This document shows, piece after piece, positions 8,402-17,932 of a stretch of 64,000 nt of DNA (the stretch's first letter is position 1; the number at the start of each line of letters is the position of its first letter). The notes below the pieces were generated by a model, which made no database searches, had not been told where the DNA came from, and worked only from the letters and a program-made list of their open reading frames with translations. The DNA is from Mesorhizobium huakuii (lineage in GTDB: Bacteria; Pseudomonadota; Alphaproteobacteria; Rhizobiales; Rhizobiaceae), in contig NZ_CP050299.1 of the NCBI RefSeq assembly GCF_014189455.1, forward strand, positions 434,001 to 498,000, read 5' to 3'. The position numbers and the translations under genes were made by a program.

Positions 8402-9523
8402 ATGCATCGCGTCATCATCAGCGGCATCGGCGTTGAAGTCCCTGAAGCCAAGATCACCAATGAAGAACTGGTCGCCAGCTTCAATGCCTGGGTCGACATG
8501 GAGAATGCGCGCCGCCAGGAGACCGGCGAGCCGCCGCTGCCGAAATCGGACAGCGACTTCATCGTCCACGCTTCGGGCGTGCGCACCCGCCATGTGATCG
8601 AGCGCGAAGGCATTCTCGACCCGACCCGCATGGCCCCGCGCATTCCGGCGCGGCCCGACGATGCGCTATCGCTCGAGGCCGAGTTCGGCATCGCCGCGGC
8701 GCGAAAGGCTCTCGACCATGCCGGACTGAGCCCGTCCGATATCGACCTGGCGATCTGCTCGGCCTCGCATCACCAGCGGCCTTATCCGGCGATCGCCATC
8801 GAAATGCAGCAAGTGTTGGGGACAAAGGGCGCCGGCTTCGACATGGGGCTTGGCTGCTCTTCGGCTGCCGCCGCCTTGCACATCGCCGTCAATTTGGTGC
8901 GGTCGGGCGCACACAAACGCATCCTGGTGACGACGCCGGAGATCATCACCGGCCATCTCAATTTCCGCGACCGGCAGACGCATTTCATCTTCGGCGACGC
9001 GTCCGTGTCCATGGTGGTGGAGGGTCTTGCCCAAGGCGAGAAGCGGCCGGGACGATTCGAGGTGCTCGACACGCGCATCTGGACGCAGATGTCGAACAAC
9101 ATCCGCACCAATCTGGGCTACCACACCCGCACCGCCCAGGATGATCCTTACATGATCAATCTGGAAGGTAATCTGATCAAGCAGGTCGGCAACAAGGTGT
9201 TCAAGGAAGTCACCGTCGCCGGGCAGAAGTTCATCGTCGAATTCCTCGCCGAGCACGGGCTGACGCCGCAGGCGGTCAGGCGCTTCTGGCTGCATCAGGC
9301 CAATGCGCGCATGAACGCGATGATCCTGAAACTGGCCTTCGGCCACGAGGTCGACCACGACCGTGCGCCGATGGTGCTGGAGCGGCTGGGCAACACGGCC
9401 GGCGCCGGCGCCATCATCGCGCTGTCGGAGAACCACGCCGACATGAAGCCCGGCGATTTCGGCCTGATCTGCGCATTTGGCGCGGGGTATTCGATAGGCG
9501 GCGCGCTGCTGAGGATGCTCTAA
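8402..9523 (+). CDS. Beta-ketoacyl-ACP synthase III (FabH-like)
   Basis: A complete 373-residue thiolase-fold condensing enzyme. The catalytic triad is visible: Cys in GLGCSSAAAALH, His in WLHQANARM and Asn in LGNTAGAGAI. The glycine-rich end (CAFGAGYSIGGALL) is typical of KAS III. Such enzymes condense an acyl-CoA starter with malonyl-ACP. At 373 residues it is longer than housekeeping FabH (about 320), with an insertion in the first 80 residues, as in KAS III relatives dedicated to special acyl chains. It follows the nodM remnant by 131 bp with no terminator visible between them, so the nod box at 7648 may drive it. A link to the Nod-factor acyl chain or another symbiotic lipid is inference. 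Confidence 0.88.
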   Translation: MHRVIISGIGVEVPEAKITNEELVASFNAWVDMENARRQETGEPPLPKSDSDFIVHASGVRTRHVIEREGILDPTRMAPRIPARPDDALSLEAEFGIAAARKALDHAGLSPSDIDLAICSASHHQRPYPAIAIEMQQVLGTKGAGFDMGLGCSSAAAALHIAVNLVRSGAHKRILVTTPEIITGHLNFRDRQTHFIFGDASVSMVVEGLAQGEKRPGRFEVLDTRIWTQMSNNIRTNLGYHTRTAQDDPYMINLEGNLIKQVGNKVFKEVTVAGQKFIVEFLAEHGLTPQAVRRFWLHQANARMNAMILKLAFGHEVDHDRAPMVLERLGNTAGAGAIIALSENHADMKPGDFGLICAFGAGYSIGGALLRML

Positions 9524-9534
9524 AATCGGCGGTT

Positions 9535-9994
9535 TCAGGCTGGTGCGAACGGCACCCGCATGGGCACCGCTCCTCCAGTCTTGCCTTCATGCAGCTTGCG
9601 GATCGCCAGATCCTCGCCTGTCGTCTTTGCATCATGTGGATCATCTCGATCCCGTCCAGCGTGCCGATCGCGCTGGCGCGTGATTGAAACCGAGCATGGG
9701 CCGTACACGACACCTGATGCGCCGATGGTCCTGCTCGATCGATTGTTGAGGTATTGGCTCTGCGGATCTGGATCGGCGTCAGTCTGCGCCGCGAACGGTC
9801 CCGGAGGGGGGTTGGTCGTGTTGTAGGAAACAATGGCCGCCCGATTGGTCCGCAAGCCATTTGCCGGTCACGGCACGTTTGCGCCCATTGAAGCGTTTCA
9901 GCAGCAAGGGCGAGAAGCGAACGACCCAGCGATAGATCGTCGAATGATCGATGGCCTGATGCCACGCTCGGGCCATCATTTCCTTCATTGCCAA
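9535..9994 (-). pseudogene. IS6-family transposase remnant
   Basis: Read on the minus strand, the 5' piece has AIDHSTIYRWVVRFSPLLLK and RKRAVTGKW, the IS6 N-terminal and early DDE region. The 3' piece, in another frame, has QYLNN and EQDHRRI...RVRPMLGF, the end of the same transposase. The middle is deleted and frames are broken. It separates the synthase gene from the effector locus. Confidence 0.65.
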
Positions 9995-10156
9995 GCCTCA
10001 AGCCGTAGGCCAGTTTTCAGCGAACGCAAAGCAGGATCACGGACTGGTCGAAATGGCGACCGTTGAACATCTGAACTCTCCGGCGAAACACCGGAGCCCA
10101 TGCCATGCCTCTGGTTGCCGAAAACTTAGCAACCCATCCGTCTTGACGGGAACGTT

Positions 10157-10185
10157 GTCGTCGTCAGGTTCTCGATAGCTTCCCT
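10157..10185 (+). promoter_or_regulatory. tts box (TtsI binding site)
   Basis: The motif GTCGTCAGGTTCTCGATAGC, followed by TTCCCT, matches the TtsI-regulated type III secretion promoter element (GTCAG-TT-TCGA-AGCT core). It lies about 55-85 bp before the first ATG of the effector locus, the usual distance. Confidence 0.8.
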
Positions 10186-10399
10186 GTGTCAAATCCAAGC
10201 CCAGCTTCAAACGGGCTTATATTGCTGAAAGTGAGAACCGATGGACTTCACCTCGACCAAGCGGGTGCGTGGACAATCGAACAGGGCTGGCCCGCAAGAG
10301 AGCTCACCCGCGGCTCCGTCCGCAGGTGCGGCGGCCTTTGAGCGGCAACTGAGCGAGGTCGCCAATACAGGTGGAGGTGGTGGAGCGATGCCGGCCGGC

Positions 10400-11182
10400 T
10401 CGGCGCCACAGCCGGCTCAGTCAACTCAGTTTTTGAAAAGGGTCAGCAAGCGCCCTCTTCATTTCAGGGATCAAGACTTTATTTTCAGTCTTGAGGAGGC
10501 CCTCATCAAAGGCGGGGCCTCCGAGCCCACCGCCAAGAATAATGTAAGTACTCTTCTCCGCTATGGCCACTGGCTCTTCGCAAATAACAAAGATCCCGTG
10601 AAGGATCGGCTCGACAAGCAGTCGCTGACCGATGATGCGCGCGAATTCATCGGAAAGGGTAATCCTCGAGGCTGCTTACGGCAATAAGTCATCTCCGGAC
10701 CTCGCAGTCGACGGGGGGGAATCGTGCCGATCGTAGGCCGCGCTGAGTTGACTCCGTATCCGGAGGACGCGGCTATCATCGAAGAGTACAGGAAGGAAGC
10801 AGGGACAAACACCGGCGGTACGAATGCAACTGATCTTAGGAGCTTCAGTGACTACCTACGTCAAAGCAACAAAAAGGGCATTGCTGGTCGGCTTTCCGGC
10901 AACGCATTGGATGGAGATGTCAAGGGCTATAAGCAGGACGCCGGCGGTCATCGGAACATCGGTGCCGCACTGGCTCATCTTCGACAATCGCACGCCGGCG
11001 CTAAGGAGCTCGAGCGCCGTGTTTCCCCCGTTCCTGATCGCGACGACGCGGCACTGATGGAACCGAGGCGGGTCGGCGACGCCGCTGCGCAGCACAGCGC
11101 GTGGCAGGAAGCTGGCAGTTGGCCAAAGGAGCTTCCTGCGGAAAGCCACGATCGGCTGATCGACGAATCTGGCCCGTCGTCC
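10400..11182 (+). repeat. Effector repeat unit, copy 1 (783-bp direct repeat)
   Basis: Begins TCGGCGCCACAGCCGGCTCA and encodes FLKRVSKRPLHFRDQDFIF, SLEEALIKGG, YGHWLFANNKDPVKDRLDK, LTPYPEDA and LRSFSDYLRQ. It is nearly identical to copy 2 at a period of 783 bp. Two opposite single-base changes (C lost near 10664, G gained at 10713-10719) leave a short out-of-frame segment containing a TAA. Confidence 0.9.
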
Positions 11183-11926
11183 TCGGCGCCACAGCCGGCT
11201 CAGTCAACTCGGTTTTTGAAAAGGGTCAGCAAGCGCCCTCTTCATTTCAGGGATCAAGACTTTATTTTCAGTCTTGAGGAGGCCCTCGTCAAAGGCGGGG
11301 CCGCCGAGCAGACCGCCAAGAACAATGTAAGTATTCTTCTCGGCTTTGGCCACTGGCTCTTCGCAAATAACAAAGATCCCGTGAAGGATCGGCTCGACAA
11401 GCAGTCGCTGACCGATGATGCGCGCGAATTCATCGGAAAGGGTGATCCCTCGAGGCTGCTTACGGCAATAAGTCATCTCCGGACCTCGCAGTCGACGGGG
11501 GAACCGTGCCGATCGCAGGCCGCCCTGAGTTGACTCCGTATCCGGAGGACGCGGCTCTCATCAAAGAGTACAGAAAGGAAGCAGCGACAAATATCGGCAG
11601 CACCAATGCAACTGATCTTAGGAGCTTCAGTGACTACCTACGTCAAAACAACAAGAAGGGCATTGCTGGTCGGCTTTCCGGCGAGGCATTGGATGGAGAT
11701 GTCAAGGCCTTCAAGGAGGACACCGGTGGTCATCGGAACATCGGTTTCGCACTGGCTCAGCTCCGAAAATCGCAGGCCGGCGCTAAAGCGATGGAGCTCG
11801 AGCGCCGTGTTCCCACCGGTCCTGATCTCGACGACGCGGCACTGATGGAGCCGAGGCGGGTCGGCGACGCCGCTGCGCAGCAAAGCGCGTGGCCGGAAGC
11901 TGGCAGTTGGCCAGAGGAGCTTCAAG
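11183..11926 (+). repeat. Effector repeat unit, copy 2
   Basis: Second copy of the unit starting at 10400. It stays similar until about 11926, where the sequences part (GAGCTTCAAGG against GAGCTTCCTGC). The G run at 11497-11501 has five bases; six would keep frame and copy 1 has seven. The encoded unit (SLEEAL...TAKNN...GHWLFANNKDP) has the look of a helical module. I do not assign it a fold. Confidence 0.9.
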
Positions 11927-13354
11927 GACAGCAGGATAATCAACCAGCCCCGTCATTTTTCATTGCTCCAGGGAAGTTGCCCGCTGGACTGGATAACCTC
12001 GACAGCATAGGGGCGGGCGCTTTCGGAGCAGCCGGCTCTGGGCAGGCTGGTGTTCAGGCTGCCACCCGGCCGTTGTTAGCGGTCAGCGAACAGCAGATTC
12101 GGCGCTCGCCTGGCGCGATTGACAGGGGCAACCTCCTGCCAACCGAGTGGGTCATCATCAACAATGAACATTCCACAGCGCTGTTGAGGCCAGCGAAGCG
12201 GCAGAGGACCCTGAATGCGCCGTCAACCGTCGCCATTCAGCAGCAGCTGAGCGAGACCGGCAATTCAGGCGGCCGCATGCCGATGCAGCCCTCCACCTAC
12301 CCGGTGGGCGCATTGCCATTGGAAGGGCAGCCCGTTATGCGGGAGAGAGAGAGCGAATACATCCCAAGGCTGCATGCGGAAACTAGCGGGATCGGAGGCG
12401 CCACTGCGCAGCACAGTGCCCCGCATGAAGCTATCGCTTTGCCACCCATGGAAGATTACGATCAGGATCTGCTTTGGGGGGGATTGGATAAGGCCGGCCC
12501 ACAGCCATTTCTCGGGTCAAGCGCGAGCCATCATCAGCCGCCGGATTCCGCAGAAGCCGTTCATCCTTCGAACTGGCGCAACGACCACCAGTCGGCCGCG
12601 GACGAGTTGGCCGGGAGCAACGTCCTGCCAAGCCGGCAGGACGGCGGGTTTGAGGCAATGGTTCATCAGAACCCGCCCACATCATTCGAGCTCAACGCTT
12701 GGGTTCCATCGCCTGACTTTCCGCCGCTGTTTGCCGGGCCAGTACCGGGTCGTTACCAGGGCGCTCGACAGCCCGGCTCGCCGCAGGAGCTTTCTCTTGT
12801 GCCAGCCTCCTCGGACGATGAAGCTTTGGCGTGGCTGAGCGAGGAGTTGGTGCGGCGGCGGATGCAAGACCCGGCATCGCCATCAACTGCCAGAGCTCAG
12901 GATCTCTATCCTGGCTTTGAAGCATTGGTTGATCCAGATCCGGCTGAGTTAGGTTACAATGCTCACTTTGCGCCGGCGCCTTCTGCGAGAGCTCCCTCAG
13001 ACATCTACGGCGATCTTGATTCTCTAGTTGATTTGCCGTCCACACCGGTCGACTTGCGCGACGATGCTCATTCTGCACCGGTGCGTCCGCGCGGGCAGAT
13101 GGTCGAGACGGAGTGGCAGCAGATGATGCAAGGGACAGGGTCCGCCGCCGTATTGAGGCAGGGAGGCCCCGATGACGTTCAGCTCATCCATCACACTCGA
13201 CCTCGGCCCATGAGTGAAGCAGCGCCAGCGGCACCGGCAAGGGCTCCAGGTCCCGGCTGGCCAGTCACCGCCAAGCTGCCAGACACCTACCGCGGGCTTC
13301 CAGTGGTTGATGTGACTACGTCCACGACCATCCTCCGATGCCCAGATCGGGGCG

Positions 13355-14236
13355 TTGGATCCGACAGCCTCGTCCAATGTCACCAACGGGTCGGTGCTCG
13401 GCGCCACCGAGTGGCTGAGCGACGCCCATGTGCAGAGGGATTACGATTTCGTAGAGCAGCAGCTGCAGGGGATCAATCCGACGCTCGCCGCCCGGACACG
13501 GCTAGTCAGTCCGTCGGTATCCCATCTACTGCGCCACATGGAGCCGCAAAACGCGCGAGGCACATTGCAGTCCATCTATAATCAAAACGACGCCCCAGCC
13601 GACTTCCTCTTCCTGCCATTGAACAATGGCACTCCCAATAGCCCCGGCACCCATTGGTCGCTGCTGCTCGTTGATCGCCGCAACCCGGAAAGGCGGTTCG
13701 CCTATCACTACGACTCCCTTCAGCGAGAGGGGTACAACGACGTGCCTGCAAGACAACTCGCAAGACTGCTGAACGCCACCTTGACGCCAGCCCGCATGCC
13801 GCGACAGCCGAACGATTACGATTGCGGCGTCTTTGTGCTGGAGGGCACGTGGGCGCTGCTTCAACGATTGGTGGACGGGCAGCGGCCGGACCACGAGCCG
13901 CTGCACCTCGACAACCTCATCGCCGATCGGCAGGCGCTGCAAAACCGACTGAGGGGGCTCATGCCGCAGGAGGAGGAGCCCTGGCAGCTGTTGGATGATG
14001 AACCCGCTTCCCCACCAATGATGGCATTCGAGCCAGGGGAACTCCGGCAGCTGTTGGATGATGAACCCGCCTCCCCACCAATGATGGCATTCGACCCAGC
14101 GGAACTCCGGCTACTGTTGGATGATGAGCCTGCCTCCTCTACGCCAAGAGTTAATTCGACTCCACATGCGCGAACGGACGGTGTTCATCAACCAACCCAG
14201 GCGCCGTGGCTCCCTGAACGCAAAAGATCAGCTTGA
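13355..14236 (+). CDS. C48 peptidase domain of the effector (ULP1-like deSUMOylase)
   Basis: This reading frame of 293 residues holds a complete ULP-type catalytic set: His100 in PGTHWSLLLVDR, Asp120 in YHYDSLQ, Gln151 and Cys157 in QPNDYDCGVFVLEG with the hallmark Q-x5-C spacing. After the domain come two full and one partial copy of a 21-residue repeat (LLDDEPASPPMMAF), then a basic end (PERKRSA) that could help nuclear import. ELRLLLDD in the third repeat contains an LxLxL pattern like the plant EAR repression motif. The natural protein is the C-terminus of the larger effector gene; a TTG at 13355 opens this frame but is not a proven start. Confidence 0.8.
   Translation: MDPTASSNVTNGSVLGATEWLSDAHVQRDYDFVEQQLQGINPTLAARTRLVSPSVSHLLRHMEPQNARGTLQSIYNQNDAPADFLFLPLNNGTPNSPGTHWSLLLVDRRNPERRFAYHYDSLQREGYNDVPARQLARLLNATLTPARMPRQPNDYDCGVFVLEGTWALLQRLVDGQRPDHEPLHLDNLIADRQALQNRLRGLMPQEEEPWQLLDDEPASPPMMAFEPGELRQLLDDEPASPPMMAFDPAELRLLLDDEPASSTPRVNSTPHARTDGVHQPTQAPWLPERKRSA
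13985..14143 (+). repeat. 63-bp tandem repeat in the effector C-terminus (2.5 copies)
   Basis: Copies at 13985-14047 and 14048-14110, with a third partial copy from 14111. Each begins CAGCTGTTGGATGATGA (CTACTGTTGG... in the third) and encodes (Q/L)LLDDEPAS(P)PMMAF(E/D)P. Confidence 0.88.
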
Positions 14237-14620
14237 AGTCGAATTTGAAACGTTTTGCCCAAGCAACTGCGATCGCCTCGCTCTGGACGGTAACCGCTAC
14301 GTCGGCGAACGAAGGGCTGTGGATCACAGGGCAGGCAAACCCTTCCTGTAGAAGCGCAGGCCCGGTCCGAACTGAACTATGGTGGCAAGCAGCGAAAACA
14401 CGTACAGCGCCTGCTGCCCGACATTGCCGGGAAGATGTGGCTGTGGTTGGACCGCTCCCAAGCTGATCGACCTCGCCGCATCGGCAAGACGCCGACACGA
14501 TTTACGCCGCGACTGAAGGAGGCCTGTCGGTCAGTAGGAACGGAGGCCTGATCTGGGAAACGGTCGGTGAGGGCGCGCCCGTCAATCTCGGAGCTGACGG
14601 CCGACGGTTCCGTCTAGGCC
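14237..14620. other. Intergenic stretch after the effector, with possible scraps
   Basis: An open frame from 14233 starts with a secretion-signal-like MKSNLKRFAQATAIASLWTV but soon loses character. Near 14500-14590 a short stretch reads DTIYAATEGGLSVSRNGGLI, reminiscent of beta-propeller (BNR) repeats. Neither is long enough to call a gene. Confidence 0.3.
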
Positions 14621-14622
14621 CT

Positions 14623-14805
14623 CCGTGCCCTTTATCGCCGATGATATAATGGAGACCTTCGACCACGGCCGATCAGAGGAGGTCTTCAAACTGTTTGGTG
14701 AGATGGCATGTGCCGGTCAGGTGATCTACCTGACGCATAACCGACACCTGTGCGAGATCGCCAAGGCAGCTATTCCCAGCGTGACGATCCATGAGCTCGG
14801 CCGGT
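14623..14805 (+). pseudogene. YhaN-like AAA/SMC-type ATPase, C-terminal fragment
   Basis: The frame reads PFIADDIMETFDHGRSEEVF and then FGEMACAGQVIYLTHNRHLCEIAK...TIHEL. This is the Walker B/D-loop end of the large YhaN-type ATPase that partners with an SbcD-like nuclease. Only about 60 residues remain and the rest of the gene is absent. Confidence 0.7.
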
Positions 14806-15109
14806 TGTGCTCGTTTTCCGTTGGTGCAAATGCTCGCCTTGGGGTCAATCCAAGCGTATCAGCAGAAATGGCAGCCAAGCCTACAGGACGTCTGGTGCGA
14901 AGAAGCAAACCTCGTGATCGCGAAGACAAAGGCTGAACCGCGCGGGATCAAAAGCAGCCTGGAGCGATACACAGCTACGCGTGGACCGAAGTCTCTGCAG
15001 CAGGTCTCTCGACCAAAGTCGCCTTAACTCGCTGCTCCAACTTGCTCCGGACACCGAGGTCAACCTGTAGCGGTCTCGAGCAGACGCCATCCGATCTTTC
15101 TGTCGCCTT

Positions 15110-15125
15110 TGTCGCGTCCGCTACA
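15110..15125 (+). promoter_or_regulatory. NifA upstream activator sequence of nifH
   Basis: TGT-N10-ACA is exact (TGTCGCGTCCGCTACA), 88 bp before the -24/-12 promoter, the distance expected for NifA acting through DNA looping. Confidence 0.85.
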
Positions 15126-15213
15126 CGGGCTTGTTCCGACAAGCACTGTTTGCCCTCAGGCTAAATAGCTGAAAAGCAACATCAAAATTTTTCTTGTGTT
15201 CGATCAAGCCAAT

Positions 15214-15229
15214 TGGCACGCATCTTGAG
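15214..15229 (+). promoter_or_regulatory. Sigma54 (-24/-12) promoter of the nif operon
   Basis: TTGGCACGCATCTTGA gives GG at 15215-15216 and, after ten bases, GA at 15227-15228 where GC is the rule. The -24 element is perfect and the -12 element is one base off. It lies 84 bp before the nifH ATG. Confidence 0.82.
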
Positions 15230-15244
15230 ACCCTTTGGGTGTGA

Positions 15245-16207
<963 letters not shown>

Positions 16208-16221
16208 CGAGCGCTGCCGCC

Positions 16222-16270
16222 ACGAGGCGCCGCGTTGAGCTGACGCGCCTTTCAAAGAACGGCGCCTCGT
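16222..16270 (+). repeat. Inverted repeat between nifH and nifD
   Basis: ACGAGGCGCCG (16222-16232) pairs exactly with CGGCGCCTCGT (16260-16270) around a 27-base loop. There is no T-run, so it is more likely an RNA stabiliser or processing stem downstream of nifH than a full terminator. Confidence 0.6.
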
Positions 16271-16305
16271 CGGTGAGGCGTCACTCGAACCTTTAAAGGG
16301 GTCCC

Positions 16306-17799
16306 ATGAGCCTGGATTACGAGAATGACGGCACTCTCCATGCAAAGCTTATCGAGGAGGTGCTGTCGCAATATCCCGACAAGGCGGCGAAGCGCCGCAA
16401 AAAGCACCTTAGCGTCGCAAAGAGCGGGGACGAGGCTGGCGAGGTCGTCTCCGAATGTGACGTCAAATCGAACATCAAGTCCATTCCGGGCGTGATGACG
16501 ATTCGTGGCTGCGCTTATGCCGGCTCTAAGGGCGTGGTGTGGGGTCCAATCAAGGATATGGTCCATATCTCGCACGGCCCGGTCGGCTGCGGGCAATATT
16601 CCTGGTCGCAGCGCCGCAACTACTATGTAGGCACGACGGGCATCGACACGTTCGGGACAATGCAGTTCACCTCCGATTTCCAGGAGAAGGACATTGTTTT
16701 CGGCGGTGACAAGAAGCTGGAACAGATCATCGACGAGATTGAGGGACTGTTTCCCCTCAACAACGGCATGAGCGTGCAATCCGAATGCCCGATCGGCCTG
16801 ATTGGCGACGACACCGAAGCAGTATCCCGCAACAAGGCCAAGGAGCACGGAAAGACGATCGTGCCGGTGCGCTGCGAGGGCTTCCGCGGCGTCTCGCAAT
16901 CGCTCGGCCACCACATCGCCAACGACGCGATCCGCGACTGGGTCTTCGAGAAGAAGGACGTGGAGTTCGAGGCGGGCCCGTACGACGTCAACGTGATCGG
17001 TGACTACAATATCGGCGGCGACGCCTGGGCCTCGCGCATCCTGCTCGAGGAGATAGGGCTGCGCGTGGTCGGCAACTGGTCGGGCGACGCCACGCTCGCC
17101 GAGATAGAGCGCGCGCCGAAGGCCAAGCTCAATCTCATCCATTGCTACAGGTCGATGAACTACATCTGCCGGCACATGGAGGAAAAGTATGGGGTCGCCT
17201 GGATGGAGTACAATTTCTTCGGCCCCTCCCAGATCGAAGCCTCCCTGCGCAAGATAGCCATGCATTTTGGCCCTGAAATCGAGGAGAAGACTGAGAAGGT
17301 TATCGCCAAGTACAGACCGCTTGTTGACGCCGTCATCGCCAAGTACCGGCCGCGCCTGGAAGGCAATACTGTCATGCTCTACGTCGGCGGACTGCGCCCC
17401 CGCCACGTCATCACAGCATACGAGGACCTCGGCATGGTGATCGTCGGCACAGGCTACGAGTTCGCCCACAACGACGACTATCAGCGCACAGGCCATTACG
17501 TAAGGAACGGCACGCTGATCTATGATGACGTGACCGGTTACGAGTTGGAGAAGTTCATCGAGGGGGTTCGCCCTAATCTCGTTGGCTCGGGCATCAAGGA
17601 AAAATACCCCGTGCAGAAGATGGGCATACCGTTCCGCCAGATGCACTCCTGGGATTATTCAGGACCGTATCACGGCTATGACGGCTTTGCCATTTTCGCC
17701 CGCGACGTGGATCTTGCCATCAACAACCCGGTCTGGGGCCTGTACGACGCCCCTTGGAAAAAAAGCCCGAGCCGTGGGCGGGCGATGGCTGCCGAATAA
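16306..17799 (+). CDS. nifD: Nitrogenase MoFe protein alpha chain NifD
   Basis: A protein of 497 residues. It binds FeMo-cofactor and shares the P-cluster with NifK. P-cluster cysteines are at 69 (TIRGCAYAG) and 95 ([10 protein letters not shown]), plus [11 protein letters not shown]. The cofactor ligands are the Cys of [10 protein letters not shown] and the His of [12 protein letters not shown]. It lies 98 bp downstream of nifH with AAAGGGG before the ATG. No truncation or missing ligand is seen. Confidence 0.98.
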   Translation: MSLDYENDGTLHAKLIEEVLSQYPDKAAKRRKKHLSVAKSGDEAGEVVSECDVKSNIKSIPGVMTIRGCAYAGSKGVVWGPIKDMVHISHGPVGCGQYSWSQRRNYYVGTTGIDTFGTMQFTSDFQEKDIVFGGDKKLEQIIDEIEGLFPLNNGMSVQSECPIGLIGDDTEAVSRNKAKEHGKTIVPVRCEGFRGVSQSLGHHIANDAIRDWVFEKKDVEFEAGPYDVNVIGDYNIGGDAWASRILLEEIGLRVVGNWSGDATLAEIERAPKAKLNLIHCYRSMNYICRHMEEKYGVAWMEYNFFGPSQIEASLRKIAMHFGPEIEEKTEKVIAKYRPLVDAVIAKYRPRLEGNTVMLYVGGLRPRHVITAYEDLGMVIVGTGYEFAHNDDYQRTGHYVRNGTLIYDDVTGYELEKFIEGVRPNLVGSGIKEKYPVQKMGIPFRQMHSWDYSGPYHGYDGFAIFARDVDLAINNPVWGLYDAPWKKSPSRGRAMAAE

Positions 17800-17841
17800 C
17801 ACCCGGCCTTAGCCTGGTCTCCCCAAGGAAGACGATGAACG

Positions 17842-17863
17842 CCCGCGGCCCCTGGCCCGCGGG
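17842..17863 (+). repeat. Short GC-rich hairpin between nifD and nifK
   Basis: CCCGCGG at 17842-17848 pairs with CCGCGGG at 17857-17863 (7 bp, 8-base loop). It is the only structure I see in the 133-bp nifD-nifK gap and may act in transcript processing. Confidence 0.5.
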
Positions 17864-17932
17864 ACACCTGAAACGTCTCGACGTCCCTGAGCTGCCTTAT
17901 GGGGCGGCCAGATGAAAAAGAGGTAATCACCA

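Larger units (their letters stand above)
10241..14236 (+). pseudogene. Type III effector of the C48 (ULP/SUMO protease) class, NopD/Bel2-5-like, with several frameshifts
   Basis: One long effector-type gene can be followed across four frame changes. It starts at 10241 (MDFTSTKRVRGQS, a Ser/Pro/Gly-rich secretion-type N-terminus), passes through two copies of a 783-bp unit (10400-11182 and 11183-11926), then a Pro/Ser/Gln-rich, repetitive middle to about 13330, and ends in a C48 protease domain (13355-14236). The breaks are: one C lost near 10664, one G gained in the run at 10713-10719 (restoring frame), one G lost in the run at 11497-11501, and one base gained near 13330. Unit 1 also reads through a stop at 10685. 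A tts box upstream supports type III regulation. Related rhizobial effectors (NopD, Bel2-5, XopD-like) remove SUMO in plant nuclei. As given, the full protein cannot be made. Assembly error in the G runs should be excluded. Confidence 0.8.

Noticed and set aside
10424..10690. Tyrosine-recombinase core-binding domain in the effector repeats
   Set aside because: The helical pattern looks vaguely similar, but no catalytic motif is present and the tts box plus C48 domain point to an effector.
14233..14466. Small secreted protein candidate
   Set aside because: Signal-like start but no conserved body. It overlaps the end of the effector and is probably chance.
16252..17646. 464-codon open frame opposite nifD
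   Set aside because: High-GC antisense shadow. The plus strand is unmistakably nifD.
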